Source of the DNA: Mycobacterium sp. PO1
GTDB lineage: Bacteria > Actinomycetota > Actinomycetes > Mycobacteriales > Mycobacteriaceae
DNA: 39,825 nucleotides
NCBI RefSeq assembly: GCF_017312405.1
Contig: NZ_BLTG01000025.1
Coordinates: 1 to 39,825 of the forward strand
Direction of reading: 5' to 3'
Positions 23,943-31,865 of the stretch are shown here, in pieces. The notes below the pieces were generated by a model. The model was not told where the DNA came from. It saw nothing but the letters and a program-made list of their open reading frames with translations, and did not search any database. Each line of letters opens with the position of its first letter. The first letter of the stretch is position 1. Made by a program: the position numbers and the translations under genes.

Positions 23943-24602
23943 TCATGAGAAAACTTCGGGGTGGCGCGCCAATTGGCGCCGGGTGCGACGGATATGGCCC
24001 AGCAGAACGCGTTCGGCATCGTCGCTGTCACGCTCGCGGATCGCTGCGACCAGCATGTGGTGCTCGTCGTGGACGATACGGTTGCTCTCGTCGTCGAGCA
24101 GCCGGGTGAAGGCACGGCGGTAGTGCTGGGTGGTGTTCCACAGCCGCTGCACCGTAGGTCCCAGGAACGTGGTTCCGGCGCCGGCGTAACTACCCAGATG
24201 GAACTCGCGGTCCAGTTCCAGGAAGTGTTCGACATCGGTCGTGCGCACCATCGTGTCGGCCAGTTCGGCCAGCCGGTCGATCTGGCCCTCGGAGAGCTCG
24301 GGCATGCTGTATCGCAACAACAATGGTTCGATCCGTTCGCGGACCTGGTAGAGCTCCACACACTCCTGCAGGCTCAGCCGTGCGATCCAGGCGCCGGCAT
24401 TGGCCACCGTGGTCACCAGGCCCTCGGACTCGAGTAGCCGCAGAGCCTCTCGCACCGGCACCCTGCTGGCGCCGTACTGTCCGGCCAGCTCCTCCTGGCG
24501 CAGACGGGTGCCGGGCGGATAGGTGCCGCGCAGGATCGCCTCACGGAGTTCGTCGGCCACGCGGGTCCCGGTGATCCCGTCCCGCACGGGTGACTGTGTC
24601 AT
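23943..24602 (-). CDS. GntR-family regulator (FadR/FCD type)
   Basis: 219 aa. Winged helix at about residues 12-75 (RVADELREAILRGTYPPGTRLRQEELAGQYGASRVPVREALRLLESEGLV). The C-terminal FCD helical bundle has the metal/ligand residues in LDREFHLGSY (Asp, His), HDEHHMLVAAI (His) and GHIRRTR (His). FCD regulators usually sense carboxylic acids bound through the metal. The second gene of the minus operon: 1 nt after the VOC gene and 22 nt before the dehydrogenase. Two copies of AAGTGGATCCAATA in the divergent promoter region are its likely binding sites (inference). Confidence 0.9.
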   Translation of the reverse strand: MTQSPVRDGITGTRVADELREAILRGTYPPGTRLRQEELAGQYGASRVPVREALRLLESEGLVTTVANAGAWIARLSLQECVELYQVRERIEPLLLRYSMPELSEGQIDRLAELADTMVRTTDVEHFLELDREFHLGSYAGAGTTFLGPTVQRLWNTTQHYRRAFTRLLDDESNRIVHDEHHMLVAAIRERDSDDAERVLLGHIRRTRRQLARHPEVFS

Positions 24603-24603
24603 G

Positions 24604-25128
24604 TCAGTTCGCCGGCTGATTCGGATTCCACAGCAACACTTCGGATTCGGCCTCGTAGGCCTTGCCGCCGGGAAAGCTGACCAGTTCGAATTGCATGCCC
24701 CACGGGCTCAGAAAATACACCCAGCGCTGCCCCTCGCTGGCGTTTGCGCTGGCGGTCGGCTCGCCCAGAACGCGGACTCCTTCAGCGCGCAGGTAGTCGA
24801 CGGCCTCGTCGAGATCGTGGACGTAGAACGCCAGGTGATGTCCGCCGACATCGCTGTTGCGGGGTTGCGGGGCCTGTCCGTCGGCGGGTTCGTAGGAGAA
24901 CACCTCGAAATTGGCACCGGTGCCGCATCGGTAGAACCGGAGCTCGCGCATCACCGTGCGCGGATGGACGTTGAGGTGCACCTGCATCCAGTCGTCGTCG
25001 TGCGCGTACGGGCCCAGCGTGTACACGTGCGTGCAACCCAGAACCCGGACCAGGAAATCGTGGGCCTGCTCCAGGTCGGGCACGGTGAAACCGATGTGGT
25101 CGGTACCGACCAGTCCAGGCAGCGACAT
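24604..25128 (-). CDS. VOC-family protein (glyoxalase / extradiol dioxygenase-like)
   Basis: 174 aa with two beta-alpha-beta-beta-beta repeats. The first begins GTDHIGFTVPDLEQAHDFLVRVLG and the second VGGHHLAFYVHDLDEAVDYLRAEGV, ending MQFELVSF. His in DHIGF, His in GHHLAF and Glu in FELVSF would form the metal site. It could be an isomerase, epimerase, lyase or ring-cleaving dioxygenase; the sequence does not decide. ATG 25128 is chosen because AGGAGG lies 9 nt upstream (25143-25138); an earlier ATG at 25155 falls inside the repeated operator-like sequence. First gene of the minus operon VOC-gntR-aldH-cmd. Confidence 0.88.
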   Translation of the reverse strand: MSLPGLVGTDHIGFTVPDLEQAHDFLVRVLGCTHVYTLGPYAHDDDWMQVHLNVHPRTVMRELRFYRCGTGANFEVFSYEPADGQAPQPRNSDVGGHHLAFYVHDLDEAVDYLRAEGVRVLGEPTASANASEGQRWVYFLSPWGMQFELVSFPGGKAYEAESEVLLWNPNQPAN

Positions 25129-25143
25129 CGTGGCGGTCCTCCT

Positions 25144-25157
25144 AAGTGGATCCAATA
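25144..25157. promoter_or_regulatory. GntR operator candidate, copy 1
   Basis: AAGTGGATCCAATA, with core palindrome TGGATCCA. It directly abuts the AGGAGG of the VOC gene and lies at the start predicted from the minus-strand -10 box TATGAT (25169-25164). An exact 14-nt copy occurs 73 bp away. Confidence 0.6.
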
Positions 25158-25216
25158 GTCCCGATCATACGCCTAGATGCGGGATTAATGAAGCGATTTT
25201 GGATCGGATGTAGCCA

Positions 25217-25230
25217 AAGTGGATCCAATA
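25217..25230. promoter_or_regulatory. GntR operator candidate, copy 2
   Basis: The same AAGTGGATCCAATA in the same orientation, just before a plus-strand -10 candidate TACTGT (25235-25240) for the E1 gene. With copy 1 it would let one regulator control both divergent units. Confidence 0.6.
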
Positions 25231-25296
25231 ACGTTACTGTTGGGGCGTACGTCACATCTGGCGACAGTGGATGTCCGGTCGATGGAGAAGAGGGCC

Positions 25297-27483
25297 ATGC
25301 CAACCGAAAGCCGCCTGGAAACGGGTTCGCCATGGATCGAGCTCGCCACCACCGAAGAAGACTGGAAAGCCGCTGACCCGGTGCTTCTGGGCACGATGCT
25401 CGCCGAACTGCACCTGATCCGGGCCTTCGAGGAAACCGTGCTGGAACTCGCGGGCGAGGGCCTGGTGCACGGGCCCGCGCACTCGAGCATCGGGCAGGAG
25501 GGCGGCGCCGTTGGATCCATCGTCGGGCTGCGTTCCAGCGATGCGGTCAATGGATCCCACCGCGGCCATCACCAGTTCCTGGCCAAGGCCCTCACTCATG
25601 TCGCCGGGGGAGTCATCGACCCCGCGGCGCCGATCACCCCCAAGATCCAGCGGGTGTTGCAGCGCACTCTCGCCGAGATTCTGGGCCTCGCGCAGGGTTA
25701 CTGCCGCGGCCGCGGGGGATCGATGCACCTGCAGTGGTTCGAAGCCGGGGCGCTGGGCACCAACGCGATCGTCGGTGGCGGGGTGCCGATGGGGGCGGGC
25801 AACGCGTGGGCGCAAAAGCACAGCGACACGACGGATCTGACGATCAGCTATTTCGGTGACGGTTCGAGTCAGATCGGGTCGGTGCTGGAAACGATGAACC
25901 TGGCTGCCGCCTGGCGGCTGCCGTTCTGCTTCTTCATCGAGAACAACCTGTACGCGGTCTCGACCCGCGTCGACGAGATCACTGCCGACCCTCGTCTGTC
26001 GGTGCGCGGCCAGGGTTTCGGGATCCCTGGGTGGCGGGTGGACGGAATGGATCCACTCGCGGTGCACCTGGCCACCGAGCAGGCGGCCGAACGGATGCGC
26101 AGCGGCCAGGGGCCCGCGGTGATCGAGGCCGAGGTGTACCGGTTCTTCCACCAGAACGGTCCCTATCCGGGCAGCGCTTTCGGTTACCGCGACAAGACCG
26201 AAGAGTCGCAATGGCGCAGCCGCGATCCGCTGGACCGGACGGCCGCCGAGATGATCAAGCTCGGCCACATCGACGAGGACGGCGTGGCCGCACTGCGCAA
26301 GCAGTGTCAGCAGGCCATGGCCGAAGCGGTCTCTCAGCTTCTCGAACCCGATCCCGGAACCGAGGGTAAGCGGCGGATCCGCCCTGACCTGTGGCCGGAT
26401 CCGGGCTTCGTCAACGTCGGGGTGCGGGGCGACGCCAGCGAATTGGACTCGCTCGAGGTTCTCGAACCCACCAGCTACCAGGGCAACTGGCGGGACACCA
26501 AATTCGTCGGTGCCGTCGCCGCGGTGATGGACCGCCGGATGGCGACCGATGAGCGGATCGTCATCTTCGGGGAGGACGTACACCGCCTGGGCGGCGGTAC
26601 CAACGGTGCGACCAAAGGGCTGGCCAAGTACGGCGAGCATCGGCTGGTGGGCACTCCGATCAGTGAGAACGCCTTCACCGGCCTGGGCGGTGGGCTGGCG
26701 CTCGACGGCCGCTTCGTGCCGGTGGTGGAATTCATGTACCCCGACTTCATGTGGGTGGCCGCCGACCAGGTGTTCAACCAGATCGGCAAGGCTCGGCACA
26801 TGTTCGGCGGCGACAATCCGGTGCCGTTCGTGTTGCGCACCAAAGTGGCGATGGGATCCGGATACGGGTCGCAGCACCTGATGGACCCGGCCGGCATCTT
26901 CGCCACCAGTCCCGGCTGGCGGATCGTCGCCCCGTCGACGGCGGCCGATTACGTCGGTCTGATGAACGCGGCCTTGGCGCTGCAGGATCCGGTGCTGGTG
27001 ATCGAACACGTCGACCTCTATCCGATCGCCGACAAGGTGCCCGACGTCGAGTTGGACTACATCATCCCGCCGGGGCGGGCGGCGATCCGGCGCGCCGGTG
27101 CCGACGTCACAGTGATCAGCTACCTGTCGATGGTGGCGCGCTGCGCCGAGGCGATCGAACAGACCGGCCTCGACGCCGAGCTGATCGATCTGCGCTGGCT
27201 CGACCGCGCGTCCCTGGATTGGGAGACCATCGAGGCGAGCGTGCGCAAGACGAACGCCGTGCTGATCGTCGAACAGGGGGCGCGGGGCAGTTCCTACGGC
27301 GGCTGGCTGGCCGACGAGATCCAGCGCCGACTGTTCGACTGGCTGGACCAGCCCGTCGAGCGGGTCAGCGGTGAGGAGGCCTCGCCGAGCATCTCCAAGG
27401 TCCTCGAGCGAGCCGCCATCGCGGGGACCGAGGAGATCGTCGTCGGTCTGGAACGAGTCCGCGTCGGAATGGGGCAGCGCTGA
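25297..27483 (+). CDS. fused E1 alpha-beta of a 2-oxoacid (acetoin/branched-chain type) dehydrogenase
   Basis: 728 aa. The first half is an E1 alpha: RGGSMHLQWFEAGALGTNAIVGGGVPMGAG, then the thiamine-diphosphate motif from G187-D-G (GDGSSQIGSVLETMNLAAAW) to the paired Asn in IENNLYAVST. From about residue 398 an E1 beta begins (FVGAVAAVMDRRMATDERIVIFGEDV), with TPISENAFTGLGGGLAL and a C-terminal transketolase-type domain ending with LERVRVGMG. It decarboxylates a 2-oxo acid or acetoin and passes the acyl group to E2. Usually these are two genes; here one. ATG 25297 is preferred, close to where homologous sequence starts; ATG 25282 and earlier ones run through the promoter. It overlaps the E2 start (TGATG). 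No E3 gene is nearby. Confidence 0.87.
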   Translation: MPTESRLETGSPWIELATTEEDWKAADPVLLGTMLAELHLIRAFEETVLELAGEGLVHGPAHSSIGQEGGAVGSIVGLRSSDAVNGSHRGHHQFLAKALTHVAGGVIDPAAPITPKIQRVLQRTLAEILGLAQGYCRGRGGSMHLQWFEAGALGTNAIVGGGVPMGAGNAWAQKHSDTTDLTISYFGDGSSQIGSVLETMNLAAAWRLPFCFFIENNLYAVSTRVDEITADPRLSVRGQGFGIPGWRVDGMDPLAVHLATEQAAERMRSGQGPAVIEAEVYRFFHQNGPYPGSAFGYRDKTEESQWRSRDPLDRTAAEMIKLGHIDEDGVAALRKQCQQAMAEAVSQLLEPDPGTEGKRRIRPDLWPDPGFVNVGVRGDASELDSLEVLEPTSYQGNWRDTKFVGAVAAVMDRRMATDERIVIFGEDVHRLGGGTNGATKGLAKYGEHRLVGTPISENAFTGLGGGLALDGRFVPVVEFMYPDFMWVAADQVFNQIGKARHMFGGDNPVPFVLRTKVAMGSGYGSQHLMDPAGIFATSPGWRIVAPSTAADYVGLMNAALALQDPVLVIEHVDLYPIADKVPDVELDYIIPPGRAAIRRAGADVTVISYLSMVARCAEAIEQTGLDAELIDLRWLDRASLDWETIEASVRKTNAVLIVEQGARGSSYGGWLADEIQRRLFDWLDQPVERVSGEEASPSISKVLERAAIAGTEEIVVGLERVRVGMGQR

Positions 27484-28743
27484 TGGCCACCGTGGTGCGG
27501 ATGCCGGAGGTGTTGGCCAACACCGGTGAGGCGATCATCCAGACGTGGCTGGTGTCGGTCGGACAGCAGATCAGCATCGGTGACCCCATCGCCGAGATCG
27601 AGACCGAGAAGGCGGTGGTCGAATACGCCGCCGAGGTCGAGGGCATTCTGGCGCGCCTGATCGCCGAACCGGGAACCACCATCGCTGTGGGTGAGCCGAT
27701 CGCTGTGGTGGCCGCGCCCGATGAGGACGCTGCAGACCTCGATCCGGCCTCAACCACCCAGGCGGCGGAGCGAAACCCGGACTCGTCGGTCACCGCCGCG
27801 TCGCCGCGAGACCCGGAATCCGCTGCGCCGGTGATCGAAACGGTCACCGACGCCCCTGTCAACACCAACGGCCGCCGTCTGTTCGCGACACCTCTGGTGC
27901 GCAAGATCGCCCGAGAAAGAGGCATCGACCTCGAGACGCTGACCGGAACCGGGCCGGGCGGCCGCATCGTGCGCCGTGACGTGGAGCGGCTTTCGGCCGG
28001 CCAGGCGTCCCCGTCCTCCACCGCGGTGCCGCCGGAGGAGGCGCCCGCGGCCGCCCCGTCCGCGGCCGCTGCGTCCGGCCATGTCGACATCCCCTTGACG
28101 GGGATGCGCAAGGCGATCGCGCGTCGTCTCACGGAGAGCAAGACGACGGTGCCGCACTTCTACGTCACCCAGGACTGTCGGGTCGACGCGTTACTCGCGC
28201 TGCGGACGTCGGTCAACGCGGCCGGTACCACCAAGATCTCGGTCAATGACTTCGTGATCAAGGCGGTGGCCGGGGCGATGCTCGAAGTGCCCGAGGCGAA
28301 CGCGATCTGGAACACCGACTCGATCCGTCGGTTCGACGGTGTCGACATCGCGGTGGCCATCGCCGTCGAGGGTGGTCTGCTCACTCCGGTGCTGCGTGGA
28401 GTCGAGACGATGTCCGTGTCGGCGGTCTCGGCGCAGGTGGCCGATCTTGCTGCGCGCGCTCGCACCGGCAAGATCAAGCAACAGGAACTCGAGGGCGGCA
28501 GCTTCTCGGTGTCCAACCTCGGCATGTACGGGGTGAACGCATTCTCAGCCGCCCCATTCGGGCATCCTCGCGGTCGGAGCGGCCTCGCGGAAACCCGTGG
28601 TGCTCGACGGCGAACTGGCCGTCGGCACCGTGATGACGGTGACCCTGTCGGCCGACCACCGTGTCATCGACGGTGCTGTCGCCGCGCGATGGATGGCGGC
28701 GTTCGTCCGGCGGATGGAAAATCCTCTGACCATTCTGATCTGA
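27483..28743 (+). pseudogene. dihydrolipoamide acyltransferase (E2), frameshifted near the C-terminus
   Basis: One lipoyl domain (lipoyl Lys43 in EIETEKAVVEY), a peripheral-subunit-binding domain (about 133-170, ATPLVRKIARERGIDLETLTGTGPGGRI), an Ala/Pro linker and the acyltransferase core up to YGVNAFSA (ends 28550). There the frame breaks: the next 10 nt and the following codons read in the +1 frame as PPHSGILAVGAASRKPVV, through the catalytic motif DHRVIDGA, to a stop at 28743. Adding 11 nt between 28550 and 28551 would restore the canonical SAVINPPHSGIL and give 423 codons. In the unshifted frame the protein loses its catalytic His and runs on to 29048. Either a true inactivating deletion or an assembly error. 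Confidence 0.85.
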
Positions 28744-28793
28744 GATGCCGAGTCGCCGTCCTACCCAGCGAACGGTCGCGTGCTGCGAGCTCC

Positions 28794-29048
28794 ATGACGC
28801 GTCCCGGCGATGAACTGCTGCACACGTCGTGCGGGAGGCGCCGGCAGGCTCGATACGGACTGACCAACAACCAGATCGCCGCACACCTTTTCATCAGCAC
28901 ACGCGCCGCCGGCCATCATGTCGAGAACGCGATGGGGAAGCTGGGGGCACAGAACCGTGCGTCGTGCACGTCGCTGGCCATCTCGTGGGGGCTCGTATCG
29001 GGGTCCGTGCTCGCCGACCTCGCGTCGACCCATCGGGCACTGGCCTGA
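28794..29048 (+). pseudogene. LuxR-type helix-turn-helix fragment
   Basis: From ATG 28794 the frame encodes 84 aa, of which about 22-58 (GLTNNQIAAHLFISTRAAGHHVENAMGKLGAQNR) match the DNA-binding helices of LuxR/NarL regulators. The usual start of the domain (LTxREREV...) is missing and replaced by unrelated residues, and no sensor domain is present. It is by chance in the same frame as the broken E2 gene, so the unshifted E2 frame reads through into it. Most likely the last remnant of a larger regulator gene, left at the right edge of the accessory region; a short functional protein cannot be excluded. Confidence 0.6.
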
Positions 29049-29090
29049 TACCCGGGAATGAATTCGTGCCCGAGTGCACTTGAGTGGGTC

Positions 29091-30197
29091 ATGACGTTTC
29101 AACTCGGCGAGAACTCGGCATTGCTCAAACCCGTTCAGGTCGGAGATACCGTCGCCGCGAACCGGATCTTCATGGCGCCGTTGACCAGAACGCGCGCCGA
29201 GGCCGACGCGACCCCGTCCGAACTTGCCGCCACCTACTACGCGCAGCGCGCCTCCGCCGGGCTGATCATCAGTGAGGCGACGGCTGTCTCGCGTGGGGCC
29301 AACGGTGCATACGGCAACACCCCGGGCATCTACACCGATCGCCACCAGCAGCGCTGGGCCGAGATCGCCAACGCGGTGCACGCCGAAGGTGGCCGCATGT
29401 TCGTGCAGTTGTGGCACGTCGGCCGGATGGCCCACCCGGACATCAGCGGCGTGGAGACGGTGGGTCCGTCGCCGGTCGCGGCTCAACTGTCCGCCCATAC
29501 CCCCGAGGGCAAGAAACCACTGCCGGTCCCGCGAGCGCTGACTCCCGACGAGATCGCCGCGATCGTCGACGACTTCCGCGCCGCGGCGCGCCGCGCGATC
29601 GACGCGGGAATGGATGGCGTGGAGATCCATTCGGCCAACGGGTATCTGCTCCACGAATTCCTGTCCGACGTCGTCAATCAGCGCACCGACGTGTACGGAG
29701 GCTCTGCGCAGAACCGGGCGAGGTTCACCGCCGAGGTCGTCGAGGCGGTCGCCGCGGAGATCGGCCCGCAGCGCGTCGGGCTGCGGATCTCACCCGGGAA
29801 CGGAGCGGGGGACATGCGCGAGATCGACGACGTCAGCGCCTACGACGCGCTGCTCTGCCGGATCGCCTCGCTCGACATCGCCTACCTGCACCTGCTCATC
29901 CAGCCTTCCCAGCCGGCGTTTGCCACGTTGCGCACCCAGTGGGCCGGGACGCTGCTGCTGAACACGCCGCGGGACGTCGACAGCGATTTCGCCGAGCTGG
30001 AGAATCTGGCCGACTGGGGCGTCATCAGCGCCGCGGTGGTGGGTCGGGCGTTCCTCGCCAATCCGGATCTGCTGCTTCGGCTGCGCGCCGGCGCACCGCT
30101 CAACGAACCGGACGCGACCACGTTCTATGCTGCCGGGCCGCGCGGCTACACCGATTACCCCACCCTCACCGAATCGGTGACATCACCGTCAGCATGA
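29091..30197 (+). CDS. Old Yellow Enzyme family alkene reductase
   Basis: 368 aa. FMN-dependent TIM barrel. N-terminal NRIFMAPLTRTRA, central VQLWHVGRMAHPD, the substrate-anchoring pair in GVEIHSANGYLLHEFLSDVVNQRTDVYGG, and C-terminal VVGRAFLANPDLLLRLRAGAPLN. This matches the NemA/xenobiotic reductase group, which reduces activated C=C bonds of enals, enones, nitro compounds or maleimides with NAD(P)H. ATG 29091 begins the conserved sequence; an earlier ATG at 29058 adds 11 unrelated residues. A small unrelated gene follows 45 nt later. Confidence 0.92.
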   Translation: MTFQLGENSALLKPVQVGDTVAANRIFMAPLTRTRAEADATPSELAATYYAQRASAGLIISEATAVSRGANGAYGNTPGIYTDRHQQRWAEIANAVHAEGGRMFVQLWHVGRMAHPDISGVETVGPSPVAAQLSAHTPEGKKPLPVPRALTPDEIAAIVDDFRAAARRAIDAGMDGVEIHSANGYLLHEFLSDVVNQRTDVYGGSAQNRARFTAEVVEAVAAEIGPQRVGLRISPGNGAGDMREIDDVSAYDALLCRIASLDIAYLHLLIQPSQPAFATLRTQWAGTLLLNTPRDVDSDFAELENLADWGVISAAVVGRAFLANPDLLLRLRAGAPLNEPDATTFYAAGPRGYTDYPTLTESVTSPSA

Positions 30198-30242
30198 CCG
30201 ATGGCAGGTGTGCGAGACCGCGCGCGTGGGAACACCGCTGCC

Positions 30243-30431
30243 ATGGCTACCTACCGAGTGCTCAACCCCAAAGGTGACGTCGTCGACACGAAGGACATCG
30301 AGAGCGCGGACGACGCGCATGCCTGGTTCGTCGACCAGAAGGCCGACAACTCCGAGTTGGGCTGGCGCATCGAAGTCCAGCACGACGGCGAGTGGGCGTT
30401 CTTCGACGACAGCGAGGGCAGCCCGGACTAG
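30243..30431 (+). CDS. small protein of unknown function
   Basis: 62 aa, beginning [20 protein letters not shown] and continuing [20 protein letters not shown], then [19 protein letters not shown]. Acidic, soluble, with an alternating pattern suggesting a small beta-alpha-beta fold. No family recognised. A strong terminator follows 25 nt after its stop, supporting a real gene. Start chosen at ATG 30243; GTG/ATG codons upstream (30201) give unlikely residues. Confidence 0.65.
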   Translation: MATYRVLNPKGDVVDTKDIESADDAHAWFVDQKADNSELGWRIEVQHDGEWAFFDDSEGSPD

Positions 30432-30456
30432 CGGCGACGCCCGCCCCTGGATCTTC

Positions 30457-30493
30457 CGAACTCGCACGATCCCGCCGGGATCGTGCGAGTTCG
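30457..30493 (+). terminator. hairpin terminator
   Basis: CGAACTCGCACGATCCC (30457-30473) pairs perfectly over 17 bp with GGGATCGTGCGAGTTCG (30477-30493) around a GCC loop, followed by a T-containing stretch TCTGTTC. It separates the accessory side from the fadAB operon. Confidence 0.85.
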
Positions 30494-30512
30494 TCTGTTC
30501 GGGCTCTCCGGG

Positions 30513-30598
30513 GCCCAACCAACGGGTTGGGCGAGGCTGCTAGCATCGCGGGCAGAGGAGCAGCCTCCCCGCGGACCGGGCTGTCCACAGGTCCGCGG
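30513..30598 (+). promoter_or_regulatory. fadAB promoter and structured leader
   Basis: A hairpin GCCCAACC/GGTTGGGC (30513-30520, 30525-30532) lies upstream of a -10 box TAGCAT (30541-30546). In the transcribed leader, CCGCGGACC (30569-30577) is complementary to GGTCCGCGG (30590-30598). Either inverted repeat could be a regulator site for fatty-acid control; the second could also fold in RNA. Confidence 0.5.
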
Positions 30599-30625
30599 TT
30601 CCCTGAACAGGACCTGGAGACACAC

Positions 30626-31837
<1,212 letters not shown>

Positions 31838-31865
31838 TCCGGGCGTCGAGGAGAAACGAACAACA

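Noticed and set aside
25512..26055. Two further TGGATCCA cores (25512-25519, 26048-26055) resembling the GntR sites
   Set aside because: Only the 8-bp core matches, not the 14-bp repeat, and both are inside the E1 coding region.
25252..27009. Minus-strand frame of 585 codons opposite the fused E1 gene
   Set aside because: Full E1 alpha and beta motifs on the plus strand explain the DNA; the antisense product has no recognisable pattern.
28545..28570. Programmed ribosomal frameshift in E2
   Set aside because: There is no slippery sequence, and the conserved segment V-I-N-P is physically missing, so a deletion explains the frame change better.
27483..29048. Single 521-aa fusion of E2 with a LuxR DNA-binding domain
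   Set aside because: The part between residue 356 and the LuxR-like helices is an out-of-frame reading of the E2 C-terminus; the +1 frame contains the true end with the catalytic motif.
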